Of a DNA stretch of 64,000 nt, positions 33,389 through 41,737 are shown piece after piece (position 1 is the stretch's first letter; each line of letters opens with the position of its first letter). A program made the translations under genes and the position numbers. Under the pieces are notes generated by a model. That model was not told the DNA's origin. It worked only from the letters and a program-made list of their open reading frames with translations, and ran no database searches. Origin of the DNA: an uncultured Collinsella sp. (GTDB taxonomy: Bacteria; Actinomycetota; Coriobacteriia; Coriobacteriales; Coriobacteriaceae); NCBI GenBank assembly GCA_958437935.1, contig CAUBPS010000001.1, positions 124,001 to 188,000 on the forward strand, read 5' to 3'.

Positions 33389-34957
33389 TTAGCTGGTGTG
33401 GCGCCAGCGAGGGTCGGTGAGCGTACGCGCCACACCCAGTCCAACGGGCAGAAACGCTACGATGAGCACTGCGCGCACAAACCAGCCGAGCATATTGACC
33501 GTGTCGAAGGTGCACATGTAATACATCGAGCGATACAGATACAAGCCCGGCACCATAATGACAATCGAAGGCACCGTGAGGGCGATGCGCGGGTAGGTGA
33601 GCTTGACTTCAGCCAAGCTTGCGAGCAGCCCCGATACCAGCGCGCCGATAAACGCTGCTGCCTCGGGAGGCATTCCCGTGCTGAGGCCCAGGAAGGGAAT
33701 CATCGTCGGCGCATCGACAAGGGTCAGACGCAGGGTATTGGACACGGCGCCGATCAACCCAGCTGCCGCGGCCATCTTTACCGGGCTGTTGAACATCACC
33801 GAGAAGCCGAATACGCCAACGAAGCTCATCACCACGCGCAGGAGCGTAAGGGCAAGCGGCGAAAGGCCCAGTGGGGCAAAGTCGTCCGGCGCCAGGCCAA
33901 CACACTCGGCAACCATCCAACCTACGAGGGTCGCCATCACAATAATCGATACGGCATATGAAAGGCGCTCGATACCGCTTCGCATGTCGAGCTTAGCGAT
34001 GTCGAGGCCTGCCGTAATGAGTGGAAAGCCGGGAATCACAAAGAGCATGGCGCCGATATAGCCTTCTTGGTGCGACATTGCCCCCGGTATGACCTGGCCA
34101 AGGCCGAGCAATGCCAGCAGATACGAAACGCAAGCGAGCGCAACGCCGGTCGTCAGCGCGCTGAACTGACCAAGGCCTTGCTTGAGAATATGGGAGCGGG
34201 CAAAGTTGCCGACACCCGCGCCCACGAACGCGCAGGCCATCTCGATAGGGCCGCCGCCGAGCAAAAAGACGAAGGCGCCGCAAGCACAGGCTGCCGCAAG
34301 GCCCTGTTGCCAGGGAGAGTAATCAGGCTTTGAGCTCTCAACGGTCCTGAGCATCTCGTGATACTCGTGTACCGTGAAGCGACGACCATAGGTCTCGATT
34401 TCCTTGAGGAAACTCTCCATCATCCAAATGCGATGGGTATTGACTCCCGTTGTGGGCAGGCTGACAACCTCGTTAAAGCAGTGGCCATCTTCGATGCAAG
34501 TGCACTCAAACGACAGAAGACTCAGGTCGACGTGAATCGTGACGCCGAGTACGGCAGCAACACGATTCATGGTATCGCGCACGCGCCAGGCACCTGTTCC
34601 GCTTGCCAGCATAAGCATGCCGGTGCGGCAGATGATGGATGACTTATCGGTGAGTGGCGCATCGACGGCAAGCTCATCGCCTGCCGTCACGATCTGGTGC
34701 CAGTCAGTTTTCATATGGAGCGCGCCGGCACGAACGCCGTGGTGCATGGGGGCTCTCGAAAGCAGCGAGTCAAGGCGCGAAGGCTGTGGGGGCTCCGCTG
34801 ATCCGACCTCGTCCTCGTCGGGCTCTTCATCAATAAGGTCGAAAGTATCGAGCGCCGCCGGCTCGCGACGGTCGATCAATTCCTCGTCCTCATCATCAAA
34901 GTAGTTGAACTGATCGAGCATGTCCTCTTCGATTGCACGCTCGCTCGCGTCGTCCAT
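33389..34957 (-). CDS. ThrE-like threonine/serine exporter family membrane protein
   Basis: 522 residues. A ~75-residue acidic N-terminal tail (DEDEELIDRRE, DEEPDEDEVG) precedes a soluble ThrE/DUF1212 domain (GMLMLASGTGAWRVRDTMNR, a family signature). About ten membrane helices follow, including the DUF3815-like second half (FSVMFNSPVKMAAAAGLIG, TVPSIVIMVPGLYLYRSMYY). It corresponds to the fused one-gene form of the exporter. The ATG at 34957 follows AAGGGAG. Substrate is inferred from family only. Confidence 0.85.
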   Translation of the reverse strand: MDDASERAIEEDMLDQFNYFDDEDEELIDRREPAALDTFDLIDEEPDEDEVGSAEPPQPSRLDSLLSRAPMHHGVRAGALHMKTDWHQIVTAGDELAVDAPLTDKSSIICRTGMLMLASGTGAWRVRDTMNRVAAVLGVTIHVDLSLLSFECTCIEDGHCFNEVVSLPTTGVNTHRIWMMESFLKEIETYGRRFTVHEYHEMLRTVESSKPDYSPWQQGLAAACACGAFVFLLGGGPIEMACAFVGAGVGNFARSHILKQGLGQFSALTTGVALACVSYLLALLGLGQVIPGAMSHQEGYIGAMLFVIPGFPLITAGLDIAKLDMRSGIERLSYAVSIIVMATLVGWMVAECVGLAPDDFAPLGLSPLALTLLRVVMSFVGVFGFSVMFNSPVKMAAAAGLIGAVSNTLRLTLVDAPTMIPFLGLSTGMPPEAAAFIGALVSGLLASLAEVKLTYPRIALTVPSIVIMVPGLYLYRSMYYMCTFDTVNMLGWFVRAVLIVAFLPVGLGVARTLTDPRWRHTS

Positions 34958-35119
34958 CCCGGTGCTCCCTTCCTGTCGACTAACCCCCATCCTAGGCAGC
35001 AACGGCTAAAGGAAACATAAAAGAGACGACTGTCATGCGAGCCATGTGCGCAATATCCGTTGGGTAGTCGTTTAAGAACGTCCCCAATGACTACATCGAT
35101 GTATTGGCAACGTCAGCGA

Positions 35120-35218
35120 GCGGGCCGCATTTGAGACAAGGTGACGTGAAACGAAAGGGCGCTGACCTTCTGGTCGCGCCCTTGAAGTTGAACGTCAGAT
35201 TGTCCAAATGCGGCCCGC
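35120..35218. repeat. 99-bp hairpin with purine internal loops downstream of lysS
   Basis: GCGGGCCGCATTT (35120-35132) pairs with AAATGCGGCCCGC (35206-35218). Inside, GACAA/TTGTC, TGACGT/ACGTCA and GGGCGC/GCGCCC helices are separated by GA/GA- and GG/GA-type loops, closing on GACC-TTCT-GGTC. The same order of helices and purine loops is seen at 15854-15955. The remaining spacer 34958-35119 shows no gene. Confidence 0.8.
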
Positions 35219-35231
35219 GCAGCGTCGAGCC

Positions 35232-35258
35232 GTTACGCGGTTCGTAGAACCGCGTAAC
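35232..35258 (-). terminator. Hairpin directly after lysS
   Basis: GTTACGCGGTTC pairs perfectly with GAACCGCGTAAC around 3 nt, 3 nt after the lysS stop. It lacks a U tract, so it may be an mRNA-stabilising hairpin or an inefficient terminator. Confidence 0.6.
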
Positions 35259-35261
35259 TAG

Positions 35262-37226
35262 TTAGTACATCTTTGCGCCGGCAGGGATGGAGGCGTCGAG
35301 CTGGATCAGGTTGAGGCGCTCCTCGCCCTCCTCCTCGTGGACAGCGCTGATCAGCATGCCGCAGCTGGGAATACCCATCATCTTGCGCGGAGGCAGGTTG
35401 GTAATGGCGAGCAAGGTCTTGCCGACCAGGTCCTCGGGCTCGTAATAAGCGTGAATACCGGAGAGGATGGTGCGGTCGGTACCGGTACCGTCGTCGAGCG
35501 TAAAGTTCAGCAGCTTCTTGGACTTCTTGACGGCCTCGCATGCCTTGACCTTCACAGCGCGGAAGTCGCTCTTGGAGAAGGTATCAAAGTCGACGAACTC
35601 CTCAAACAGCGGCTCAACGGCGATCTTGGAGTAATCGAGCGTGGGCTTAAGCGACGTAACGAACGGGCTCGCGGCGTTGCCGGCCTCGGCAGCCTTGGCG
35701 GCAGCGGCACCGGACTGGAAACCCTTCTCGGGCTTCATGTGCGGGAACAGCAGCACGTCGCGGATAGAAGCCTGGTTGGTGAGCAGCATGACCACGCGGT
35801 CGATACCAATGCCAATGCCGCCCGCGGGAGGCATACCGTACTCGAGGGCGCGCACGTAGTCCTCGTCGTACTCCATGGCCTCGTCGTCACCGCCGGCCTT
35901 CTCGGCCATCTGGGCGGCAAAGCGCTCGGCCTGGTCGACCGGGTCGTTGAGCTCGGAGAAAGCGTTGGCGTACTCGTGGCCGGCGATGACCAGCTCAAAG
36001 CGGTGGGTCAAACGCGGGTCGTCCTCAAAACGCTTGGCGAGCGGGCTGACCTCGATGGGGTAATCGCACACGAACGTCGGGTTAACGATGGTGTCCTCGC
36101 CCAGCTCATCGTAAATCTCGGCGATGATCTTGCCAGCAGTCCACTCGGGCTTGATCTCCAGGCCCTTCTCGCGCGCGGCGGCAGCAAGCTCCTCGACCGG
36201 CGTGTCGATGGTGACCTGCTTGCCGAGCACGTCGGAGACGATGTCGGTCATGGGACGGCTGGCCCACTCACCAGAAAGGTCGATGGTCTGGCCCTGGTAC
36301 TCGATGACCTCGGGGTTGCCGATGGCCTTGTTGGCAGCCTTGATGACACCTTGGGCGAGTGCCTTCATGCCCTCGAGGTCGGAGAAGGCACGGTAGGCCT
36401 CCATCGTGGTGAACTCGGGGTTGTGGGTAAGGTCCATGCCCTCGTTACGGAAGATGCGGCCGATCTCGAACACGCGCTCAAAACCACCGACGATGCAGCG
36501 CTTGAGGTGCAGCTCGGTGGCAATACGCAGGTAGCACTCCTGATCGAGCGCGTTGAAGTGGGTAATGAACGGCTTGGCAGTAGCGCCGCCTTGGATGGTC
36601 TGCAGGATGGGGGTCTCGACCTCCGTGTAGCCGTCGGACTCCATAAAGCGACGGAAGGTGGAGAGAATCTGCGAACGCTTACGGAAGGTCTCGCGAACGT
36701 CGTCGTTGGCGATCAGGTCGACATAGCGCTGGCGATAGCGGGTCTCCTTATCGGAAAGACCGTGGAACTTCTCGGGCAGCGGACGAACGGCCTTGGCAAG
36801 CAGGGTCGCGCTCTTAGGGGCAACGGAAAGCTGGCCACGCTGGGTGCGCACGACCACGCCGGTCACGCCCAGGATGTCGCCCAGGTCGAGGGCCTTGAGC
36901 GTACTCCAGGCAGCCTCGTCCATGTCGTTGATGCGGCAGAACAGCTGAATCTCGGCAGTCGCATCGCGCACGACGATGAACATGATCTTGCCCTGACCGC
37001 GCTTGGCGACCACACGGCCAGCGATCTTCACGACGTCCTCGGTGTCCTCGCCATCGGCAAGCTCGGCGTACTTAGCCTCGATATCGGCGACGTAGTCCTC
37101 AAGCTCAGAGTGCTCGGGATAGGGGTTCTGGCCCGCCTCGAACAGGGCGGCGCGCTTGGCCAGGCGGGTGGCGCGCTCGTCGTTGAGCGTCGATGCCTGA
37201 TCGGCGGCGTTCTGGTTCTCTGCCAT
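35262..37226 (-). CDS. lysS: Lysyl-tRNA synthetase (class II) with C-terminal tRNA-binding domain
   Basis: 654 residues against ~500 for a plain LysRS. The OB-fold anticodon domain (VVKIAGRVVAKRGQGK) is followed by the class II core: motif 2 FEIGRIFRNEGMDLTHNPEF and motif 3 PPAGGIGIGIDRVVM. After an Ala-rich linker, residues ~545-654 are an EMAPII/Trbp111-type tRNA-binding OB domain (VDFDTFSKSDFRAVKVKACE, TLLAITNLPPRKMMGIPSCG), as found at the end of MetRS. It lies 79 nt after greA, with a hairpin between. Confidence 0.95.
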   Translation of the reverse strand: MAENQNAADQASTLNDERATRLAKRAALFEAGQNPYPEHSELEDYVADIEAKYAELADGEDTEDVVKIAGRVVAKRGQGKIMFIVVRDATAEIQLFCRINDMDEAAWSTLKALDLGDILGVTGVVVRTQRGQLSVAPKSATLLAKAVRPLPEKFHGLSDKETRYRQRYVDLIANDDVRETFRKRSQILSTFRRFMESDGYTEVETPILQTIQGGATAKPFITHFNALDQECYLRIATELHLKRCIVGGFERVFEIGRIFRNEGMDLTHNPEFTTMEAYRAFSDLEGMKALAQGVIKAANKAIGNPEVIEYQGQTIDLSGEWASRPMTDIVSDVLGKQVTIDTPVEELAAAAREKGLEIKPEWTAGKIIAEIYDELGEDTIVNPTFVCDYPIEVSPLAKRFEDDPRLTHRFELVIAGHEYANAFSELNDPVDQAERFAAQMAEKAGGDDEAMEYDEDYVRALEYGMPPAGGIGIGIDRVVMLLTNQASIRDVLLFPHMKPEKGFQSGAAAAKAAEAGNAASPFVTSLKPTLDYSKIAVEPLFEEFVDFDTFSKSDFRAVKVKACEAVKKSKKLLNFTLDDGTGTDRTILSGIHAYYEPEDLVGKTLLAITNLPPRKMMGIPSCGMLISAVHEEEGEERLNLIQLDASIPAGAKMY

Positions 37227-37248
37227 AAGTTAGCTCCTCAAACTAAAA

Positions 37249-37277
37249 CGCTCCCCAGGATTCGGTCCCAGGGAGCG
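37249..37277 (-). terminator. Hairpin between greA and lysS
   Basis: CGCTCCC and GGGAGCG arms enclose a partly paired CTGGGACCGAATCCTGG. TTTTAG follows on the minus strand, so it could terminate or attenuate transcription entering lysS. Confidence 0.6.
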
Positions 37278-37305
37278 AAAACATACCTTTACGCGGGACC
37301 GTGGT

Positions 37306-37776
37306 CTAGCGTGCGATCTTGGCGATGGTGTAGACGCGAGTCTTGCCGGAAGGCGTAACGACCTCGACGGAATCACCCTCGCCGTGACCGATGATGGCGT
37401 GACCGACCGGAGACTCGTTGGAGATCTTGTGCTCGAGCGAGTTGGTCTCGGTGGTACCGACGAGCGTGACTTCCATGACCTCGCCGTTGGGATCAATCAG
37501 CGAAACGGTGGAACCGATGGAGACGGTCAGGTCGCCCGTGGTGGCAGCAACCTGAGCGTTGGCGAGGATGGCCTGGATCTCGGCAATACGAGCGGCGTTC
37601 TGGGCCTGCTTGTCCTTAGCGGCGTCGTACTCGGAGTTCTCCGAAAGGTCGCCGAACGCGCGGGCTTCCTTGATGTCCTCGACGATCTCCTTGGCGTAAT
37701 CGCCCTCACGCCAAGCGAGCTCCTCGACGAGCTTCTGGCGGCCCTCAGCGGTCAGTACGATCTGGCTTGCGTCCAT
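37306..37776 (-). CDS. greA: Transcription elongation factor GreA
   Basis: A 156-residue GreA that rescues backtracked RNA polymerase by stimulating transcript cleavage. The N-terminal coiled coil contains the acidic tip motif ARAFGDLSENSEYDAAK, and the C-terminal FKBP-like domain has SPVGHAIIGHGEGD. The start at 37776 follows GGGGAG; the upstream in-frame extension is rejected. Confidence 0.95.
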   Translation of the reverse strand: MDASQIVLTAEGRQKLVEELAWREGDYAKEIVEDIKEARAFGDLSENSEYDAAKDKQAQNAARIAEIQAILANAQVAATTGDLTVSIGSTVSLIDPNGEVMEVTLVGTTETNSLEHKISNESPVGHAIIGHGEGDSVEVVTPSGKTRVYTIAKIAR

Positions 37777-37829
37777 ACGGATATCTCCCCAACTCTGATC
37801 AAACAATCAACTGTCAACAAAACGAAAAA

Positions 37830-37857
37830 GACCGGCTAGCCTGCGGGCAAGCCGGTC
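37830..37857 (-). terminator. Terminator of tatA
   Basis: GACCGGCT and GCCGGTC arms enclose a GC-rich centre, followed on the minus strand by TTTTTCG. It lies 25 nt after the tatA stop. Confidence 0.8.
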
Positions 37858-37882
37858 AGGTGCTCACCCCAAAGGGATGGGA

Positions 37883-38158
37883 CTACTCTGCGTCCGCGTC
37901 GCTGTCCTCTGCCTGCTTCTTCTTGGCAGCAGCGAGCTTGGCCTCGAGCTCAGCGATCTCCTTGTCCTCCTCGGACTGCTCGACCACGACCTCCTCGGCC
38001 TGCTTGGTCTCGGCCTTATCGTCGCCCTCCATACCCTCGCGGATATTCTTGACGGTAGAGCCGAGGGACTTGCCGAGCTTCGGCAGGTTCTTGGGCCCGA
38101 AGATAATCAGGACAACGACGAGAATAATGATGAGCTCAGGAGCCCTCAGTCCAAACAT
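37883..38158 (-). CDS. tatA: Sec-independent translocase protein TatA/E
   Basis: A 91-residue TatA: one N-terminal membrane helix (APELIIILVVVLIIFGPKNL) with the conserved FGP hinge, an amphipathic helix (PKLGKSLGSTVKNIREGM) and an acidic Glu/Ala/Lys tail. The ATG at 38158 follows GGAGG. A longer frame reaching back to 38341 runs through the tRNA-Pro gene and is not real. tatC is not in this window. Confidence 0.92.
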   Translation of the reverse strand: MFGLRAPELIIILVVVLIIFGPKNLPKLGKSLGSTVKNIREGMEGDDKAETKQAEEVVVEQSEEDKEIAELEAKLAAAKKKQAEDSDADAE

Positions 38159-38238
38159 GTAGACCTCCACAATACAGCGAGACAAGCTCGAATGAGTATA
38201 CCGCGGGTATCGCGGTATCACAACACTAGCTAAAAAAA

Positions 38239-38259
38239 GGGACCGCAAGAAGCGGTCCC
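38239..38259 (-). terminator. Terminator of tRNA-Pro
   Basis: GGGACCGC-5 nt-GCGGTCCC followed by seven T residues on the minus strand, 11 nt after the tRNA. Confidence 0.9.
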
Positions 38260-38270
38260 TCCTCATGCTC

Positions 38271-38347
38271 TGGTCGGGTTGACTGGATTTGAACCAGCGA
38301 CCCCTGCGTCCCGAACGCAGTGCTCTACCAAACTGAGCCACAACCCG
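38271..38347 (-). tRNA. tRNA-Pro (CGG)
   Basis: A 77-nt cloverleaf with acceptor CGGGTTG/CAACCCG, anticodon CGG in TTCGGGA, T-loop TTCAAAT and encoded CCA. Confidence 0.95.
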
Positions 38348-38396
38348 TTAGCTTGACTATAGTAACAAAGATTTTCGTCGTGTGCTAGAGAAATTT

Positions 38397-39293
38397 TTAT
38401 TTCTTTGGCGCGTCGATTTGAACCGTGTTGGGAATAAGCTCAGTCGCGCAGGCCCACCAGCCATTTTGCTGGGCAGCATCGGCAAGCCTTTCGGCCGTGG
38501 CAGCGGTGTCGCAAATGGCAAACGAGCAGGCACCCGATCCGCACACATCTACAGCAACGGTTCCGTCCTGTTTACGCAGCCAGTCGAGGACCGTTTGAAT
38601 CTGCGACTCCATCTGTGCGGAAATGACACCAAGGTTGTTATGGATGAGCGCATATGCCGTCTCAGCATCACCAGCACGCAAGGCAGAAGCTATCGCGCCG
38701 GGCTCGTCCGCAGGCACCGGGGCCTCGTCAAAACGTCGATAGGCTTCAATTGTCGAAACGCTTGCCTCGCGCGGCTTGACCAGCACGACGGGCGTCGCGG
38801 GCAGCGCGGGGTACTCAGTTGCCAGCACGTCTCCCCCGCCTACGTAGAACGCAGGACTCGCGTGCAAAAAGAACGGGACGTCAGCACCAATGCCCCGCGC
38901 AATGTCGTCGAGCGCCGGGTCGGTGCGATCAATGCCCCAGAGCTCTGCCAAGGCGACAATGACCGCGGCCGCATCCGTCGAGGGGCCGCCCAAGCCGGCG
39001 CACAATGGAATGCGCTTCTCAATCGTCACGCAGATGTTTGCCTCGCGACCATAATGCTCGGCCATAGCAACCGCAGCCCGATACGCCGTATTCTTTTGCA
39101 TGGGAAAATCTGATGCTGGAACCGTCTGGACGGTCAGCGCCTGCGACGGCGTGACCGTCACGGTATCGGAAAGACCGACGGCCGCCATCAGGGAATCGAC
39201 CCTGTGGTAGCCGCGGTCATCGCGCTCGGTATGAACCCCCAGGTAGAGGTTAATCTTTGCCGGCGCGGAAAGAGTCAGGGACCGATCGGTCAC
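38397..39293 (-). CDS. ispE: 4-diphosphocytidyl-2-C-methyl-D-erythritol kinase
   Basis: A 298-residue GHMP kinase of the MEP pathway. It has the N-terminal APAKINLYLGV motif, ATP loop PLCAGLGGPSTDAAAVIVAL (Pro where a Gly/Ser is usual, Thr for Ser) and IGADVPFFLH. The C-terminal GSGACSFAI motif is also present. It follows veg by 2 nt, the veg-ispE pairing known from Bacillus. Confidence 0.94.
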   Translation of the reverse strand: MTDRSLTLSAPAKINLYLGVHTERDDRGYHRVDSLMAAVGLSDTVTVTPSQALTVQTVPASDFPMQKNTAYRAAVAMAEHYGREANICVTIEKRIPLCAGLGGPSTDAAAVIVALAELWGIDRTDPALDDIARGIGADVPFFLHASPAFYVGGGDVLATEYPALPATPVVLVKPREASVSTIEAYRRFDEAPVPADEPGAIASALRAGDAETAYALIHNNLGVISAQMESQIQTVLDWLRKQDGTVAVDVCGSGACSFAICDTAATAERLADAAQQNGWWACATELIPNTVQIDAPKK

Positions 39294-39295
39294 CG

Positions 39296-39592
39296 TTAAT
39301 GCTCCTCGAGCTGATTGCCGAGCGGGGTAAAGATGTGCTCGCCGCTCTCGGGGTCGAACAGCTCGACCTGACCGGTGAGCACATCGATATACTGGTAGGA
39401 CTGACGCGACTTGCGGCCGCGACGCTCGTCGACCTCGACAATGAAGACGGCCGGGTGGACGCTCTTGATGGTGCCCATGCGCTCGACGACGCGGGTACGG
39501 CCCATGTTGGCCTTAACCTTGACGCGATCGCCCACCATATCGGTCAGCTTCTCGTGGATGTCGTCGACGTGATTGACTTCCATCTCTTCCAT
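39296..39592 (-). CDS. veg: Veg family protein (DUF1021)
   Basis: A 98-residue small beta-barrel-like protein. In Bacillus, Veg stimulates biofilm gene expression; its biochemical role is unclear. Recognisable features are DIHEKLTDMVGDRVKVKANM, TGTIKSVHPAVFIVEVDE-like beta segments and SYQYIDVLTGQVEL. The ATG at 39592 has GGAGG 8 nt upstream. Adjacent ispE confirms the conserved neighbourhood. Confidence 0.88.
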   Translation of the reverse strand: MEEMEVNHVDDIHEKLTDMVGDRVKVKANMGRTRVVERMGTIKSVHPAVFIVEVDERRGRKSRQSYQYIDVLTGQVELFDPESGEHIFTPLGNQLEEH

Positions 39593-39720
39593 GAACAGGG
39601 CCTCCAGAAGGTGCAATTCAAAAAGGGGATAATACCCCTAAGATAGACAAAACTCTAATACTATAGCACCCTGTTGTGGCCATACGCAAGTAGCTAAAAA
39701 CCCGGTCCCAAATTGATTAC

Positions 39721-40167
39721 TTACAGACTATCGGTGTCCAAGACGATGGTGAATGGGCCGTCGTTGACCAGGTCGACCTTCATGTCGGCGCCAAAGATAC
39801 CGTGCGCCACATGCTCAACGTCCTCGCGCACAAGCGTCAAGAAGTACTCGTAGAGCTCGTTGGCGACATCGGGGGCGCCGGCATCCGTAAACGACGGACG
39901 GCGGCCGTGGCGGCAGTCGGCAAACAGCGTGAACTGCGACACCACGAGTACCTCGCCGTCGACATCGGCAAGTGCCAGGTTGGTCTTGCCGTTCTCATCC
40001 TCGTTGATACGCAGCCCGCGGAGCTTGCCCCACAGCTTGTCGGCCTCGGCACGCGTATCGCCATGGCCCACACCCAGCAGCACCAGGTAGCCGCGTCCAA
40101 TGCGACCCACGCACTCGCCGTCGACCGTCACGCCGGCGTTGAGCACGCGCTGCACCACCGCGCGCAC
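39721..40167 (-). CDS. dtd: D-aminoacyl-tRNA deacylase
   Basis: A 148-residue DTD that hydrolyses D-aminoacyl-tRNAs. Family signatures are MRAVVQRVLNAGVTVDGE, the active-site VSQFTLFADCRHGRRPSF and NDGPFTIVLDTDSL (usual NxGPVT/F). It begins 3 nt after the rdgB-type gene, so both quality-control enzymes are likely co-expressed. Confidence 0.95.
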   Translation of the reverse strand: MRAVVQRVLNAGVTVDGECVGRIGRGYLVLLGVGHGDTRAEADKLWGKLRGLRINEDENGKTNLALADVDGEVLVVSQFTLFADCRHGRRPSFTDAGAPDVANELYEYFLTLVREDVEHVAHGIFGADMKVDLVNDGPFTIVLDTDSL

Positions 40168-40170
40168 GGC

Positions 40171-40812
40171 CTACTCCTCGCCCGTCAGTTTGGCGGATAG
40201 GTGCTCGAGCGCATGGAATCGATGGCTGATGGCGTTCTTCTCGTCCGCCGTCAGCTCGGCCATGGTCTTGCCCGGCGTGTCGACCGGCAGGAACAGCGGG
40301 TCATAGCCAAAGCCGTGATCGCCGCGCCCCTCGTGTGCGATAGTGCCCTCGCAGGCGCCCTCACCATAGGTGACCAAACCGTCCGTGTCGATGAGTGCAA
40401 CGACGCTCATAAAGCGCGCGGTGCGATCCTCGTCGGCCACGCCTTCCAGGTTAACGAGCAGCTTGGCGTTGTTGGCGGCATCGTCGCCATGCACGCCCGC
40501 ATAGCGCGCGCTATACACGCCCGGCTCGCCGTCCAGGGCATCAACGACCAAGCCCGAATCGTCGGCAATGGCCATGAGCCCCGTCTCCTCGACCGCAGCC
40601 TGCGCCTTGATGATGGCGTTCTCCAAAAACGTCGTGCCGTTTTCCTCGGGGTCCTCAAAATCGCCCAGCTGACCGAGCGCCACAAAGCGTACCTCGGGCA
40701 TGACCTTGCCCAAAATGACCTCGATCTCGGTGAGCTTATGGGCGTTGCCGGTTGCCACGACGATGGTCGCCGCCGGGTCGAGGGTGTCGATGTCAATCTT
40801 CTCAAGTGCCAT
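40171..40812 (-). CDS. rdgB: XTP/dITP diphosphatase (RdgB/HAM1 family)
   Basis: A 213-residue house-cleaning pyrophosphatase removing ITP/XTP. Motifs are VVATGNAHKLTEIEVIL, NGTTFLENAIIKA, ADDSGLVVDAL with GVYSARYAG, and GFGYDPLFLP. The ATG at 40812 (MALEKIDID) follows AAGGAGG, so the 24-residue upstream reading is not used. Confidence 0.95.
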   Translation of the reverse strand: MALEKIDIDTLDPAATIVVATGNAHKLTEIEVILGKVMPEVRFVALGQLGDFEDPEENGTTFLENAIIKAQAAVEETGLMAIADDSGLVVDALDGEPGVYSARYAGVHGDDAANNAKLLVNLEGVADEDRTARFMSVVALIDTDGLVTYGEGACEGTIAHEGRGDHGFGYDPLFLPVDTPGKTMAELTADEKNAISHRFHALEHLSAKLTGEE

Positions 40813-40922
40813 AGCTGGCCTCCTTGTCTCTATAGCAATGCCGTGTTGAGGACGACGAGGACCTCGGCCTCTCTCCCCTCTCAATCAACGGCAGTCTTAT
40901 ACTTCGACGTTTTCCCAGATAA

Positions 40923-40959
40923 AACCTACCAAAATAAACCTGTCCCTTTTTGGTAGGTT
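40923..40959. terminator. Terminator of rph with CCTGTCCC loop
   Basis: AACCTACCA (40923-40931) pairs perfectly with TGGTAGGTT (40951-40959) around AAATAAACCTGTCCCTTTT. It overlaps the rph stop and is the inverse-orientation relative of the GGGACAGG hairpins at 94-188 and 3163-3202. Confidence 0.75.
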
Positions 40960-41683
40960 AGGCGAGGGCTTGGCGCTGGAGCTCGATGAGCTCGGCGATA
41001 CCCTTGTCGCCCAGGTCGAGCAGGGCGTTGAGGCGTTTGCGGTCGAAGGGCGCCTGCTCGCCAGTGCCCTGGAGCTCGATCATCTCACCAGTGTCGGTGG
41101 CGACGAGGTTCATGTCGACCTCGGCATGGCTGTCCTCGGAATAATCCAAGTCGAGCAGAGTGTTGCCGTCGACAACGCCCATGGAGATGGCAGCCACCTG
41201 GCCGATAAGCGGGATGCGCTCGATCTTGCCCGCCTCGACCCACATGGCGAGGGCGTCGTGCAGCGCCACCCAGGCGCCGGTGATGCTCGCTGTACGCGTG
41301 CCGCCATCGGCCTGAATCACATCGCAGTCGACGGTGACGGTGTACTCGCCGAGCGCCTTCATGTTGACGACGGTACGCAGGCTGCGGCCAATGAGGCGCT
41401 CGATCTCCATGGAGCGGCCCTTGCGGTTGGCGTGCTCGCGCTTGCAGCGCTTGCCGGTCGACGCCGGCAGCATGGCGTATTCCGCGGTCACCCAGCCGGC
41501 CTTAGCTCCCTTTCGCCAGCCCGGCACGCCCTCCTCGATAGTGGCGGCGCACAGCACGCGCGTGTCACCGAACTCGGCCAGACACGAGCCGTGAGCGTGC
41601 TTCATGACGCCACGGGTGAGCTTAACGGGGCGCAACTCGTTGGCGGCGCGACCGTTGGCGCGGTTGACCTGCATGTACTCCAT
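40958..41683 (-). CDS. rph: Ribonuclease PH
   Basis: A 241-residue phosphorolytic 3'-5' exoribonuclease that trims tRNA 3' ends. RNase PH motifs: ELRPVKLTRGVMKHAHGSCL, EYAMLPASTGKRCKRE, LIGRSLRTVVNM and VDCDVIQADGGTRTASITGA. AAAGGA precedes the ATG at 41683. Confidence 0.96.
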   Translation of the reverse strand: MEYMQVNRANGRAANELRPVKLTRGVMKHAHGSCLAEFGDTRVLCAATIEEGVPGWRKGAKAGWVTAEYAMLPASTGKRCKREHANRKGRSMEIERLIGRSLRTVVNMKALGEYTVTVDCDVIQADGGTRTASITGAWVALHDALAMWVEAGKIERIPLIGQVAAISMGVVDGNTLLDLDYSEDSHAEVDMNLVATDTGEMIELQGTGEQAPFDRKRLNALLDLGDKGIAELIELQRQALA

Positions 41684-41737
41684 AGAAATTTCCTTTCGGC
41701 AAAAGATGTGGCGAAGGCTCTGGCAGCTGCCTTACAT

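Noticed and set aside
37883..38341. 152-codon version of TatA
   Set aside because: The extension reads through the tRNA-Pro gene and its terminator. The ATG at 38158 has a proper GGAGG box.
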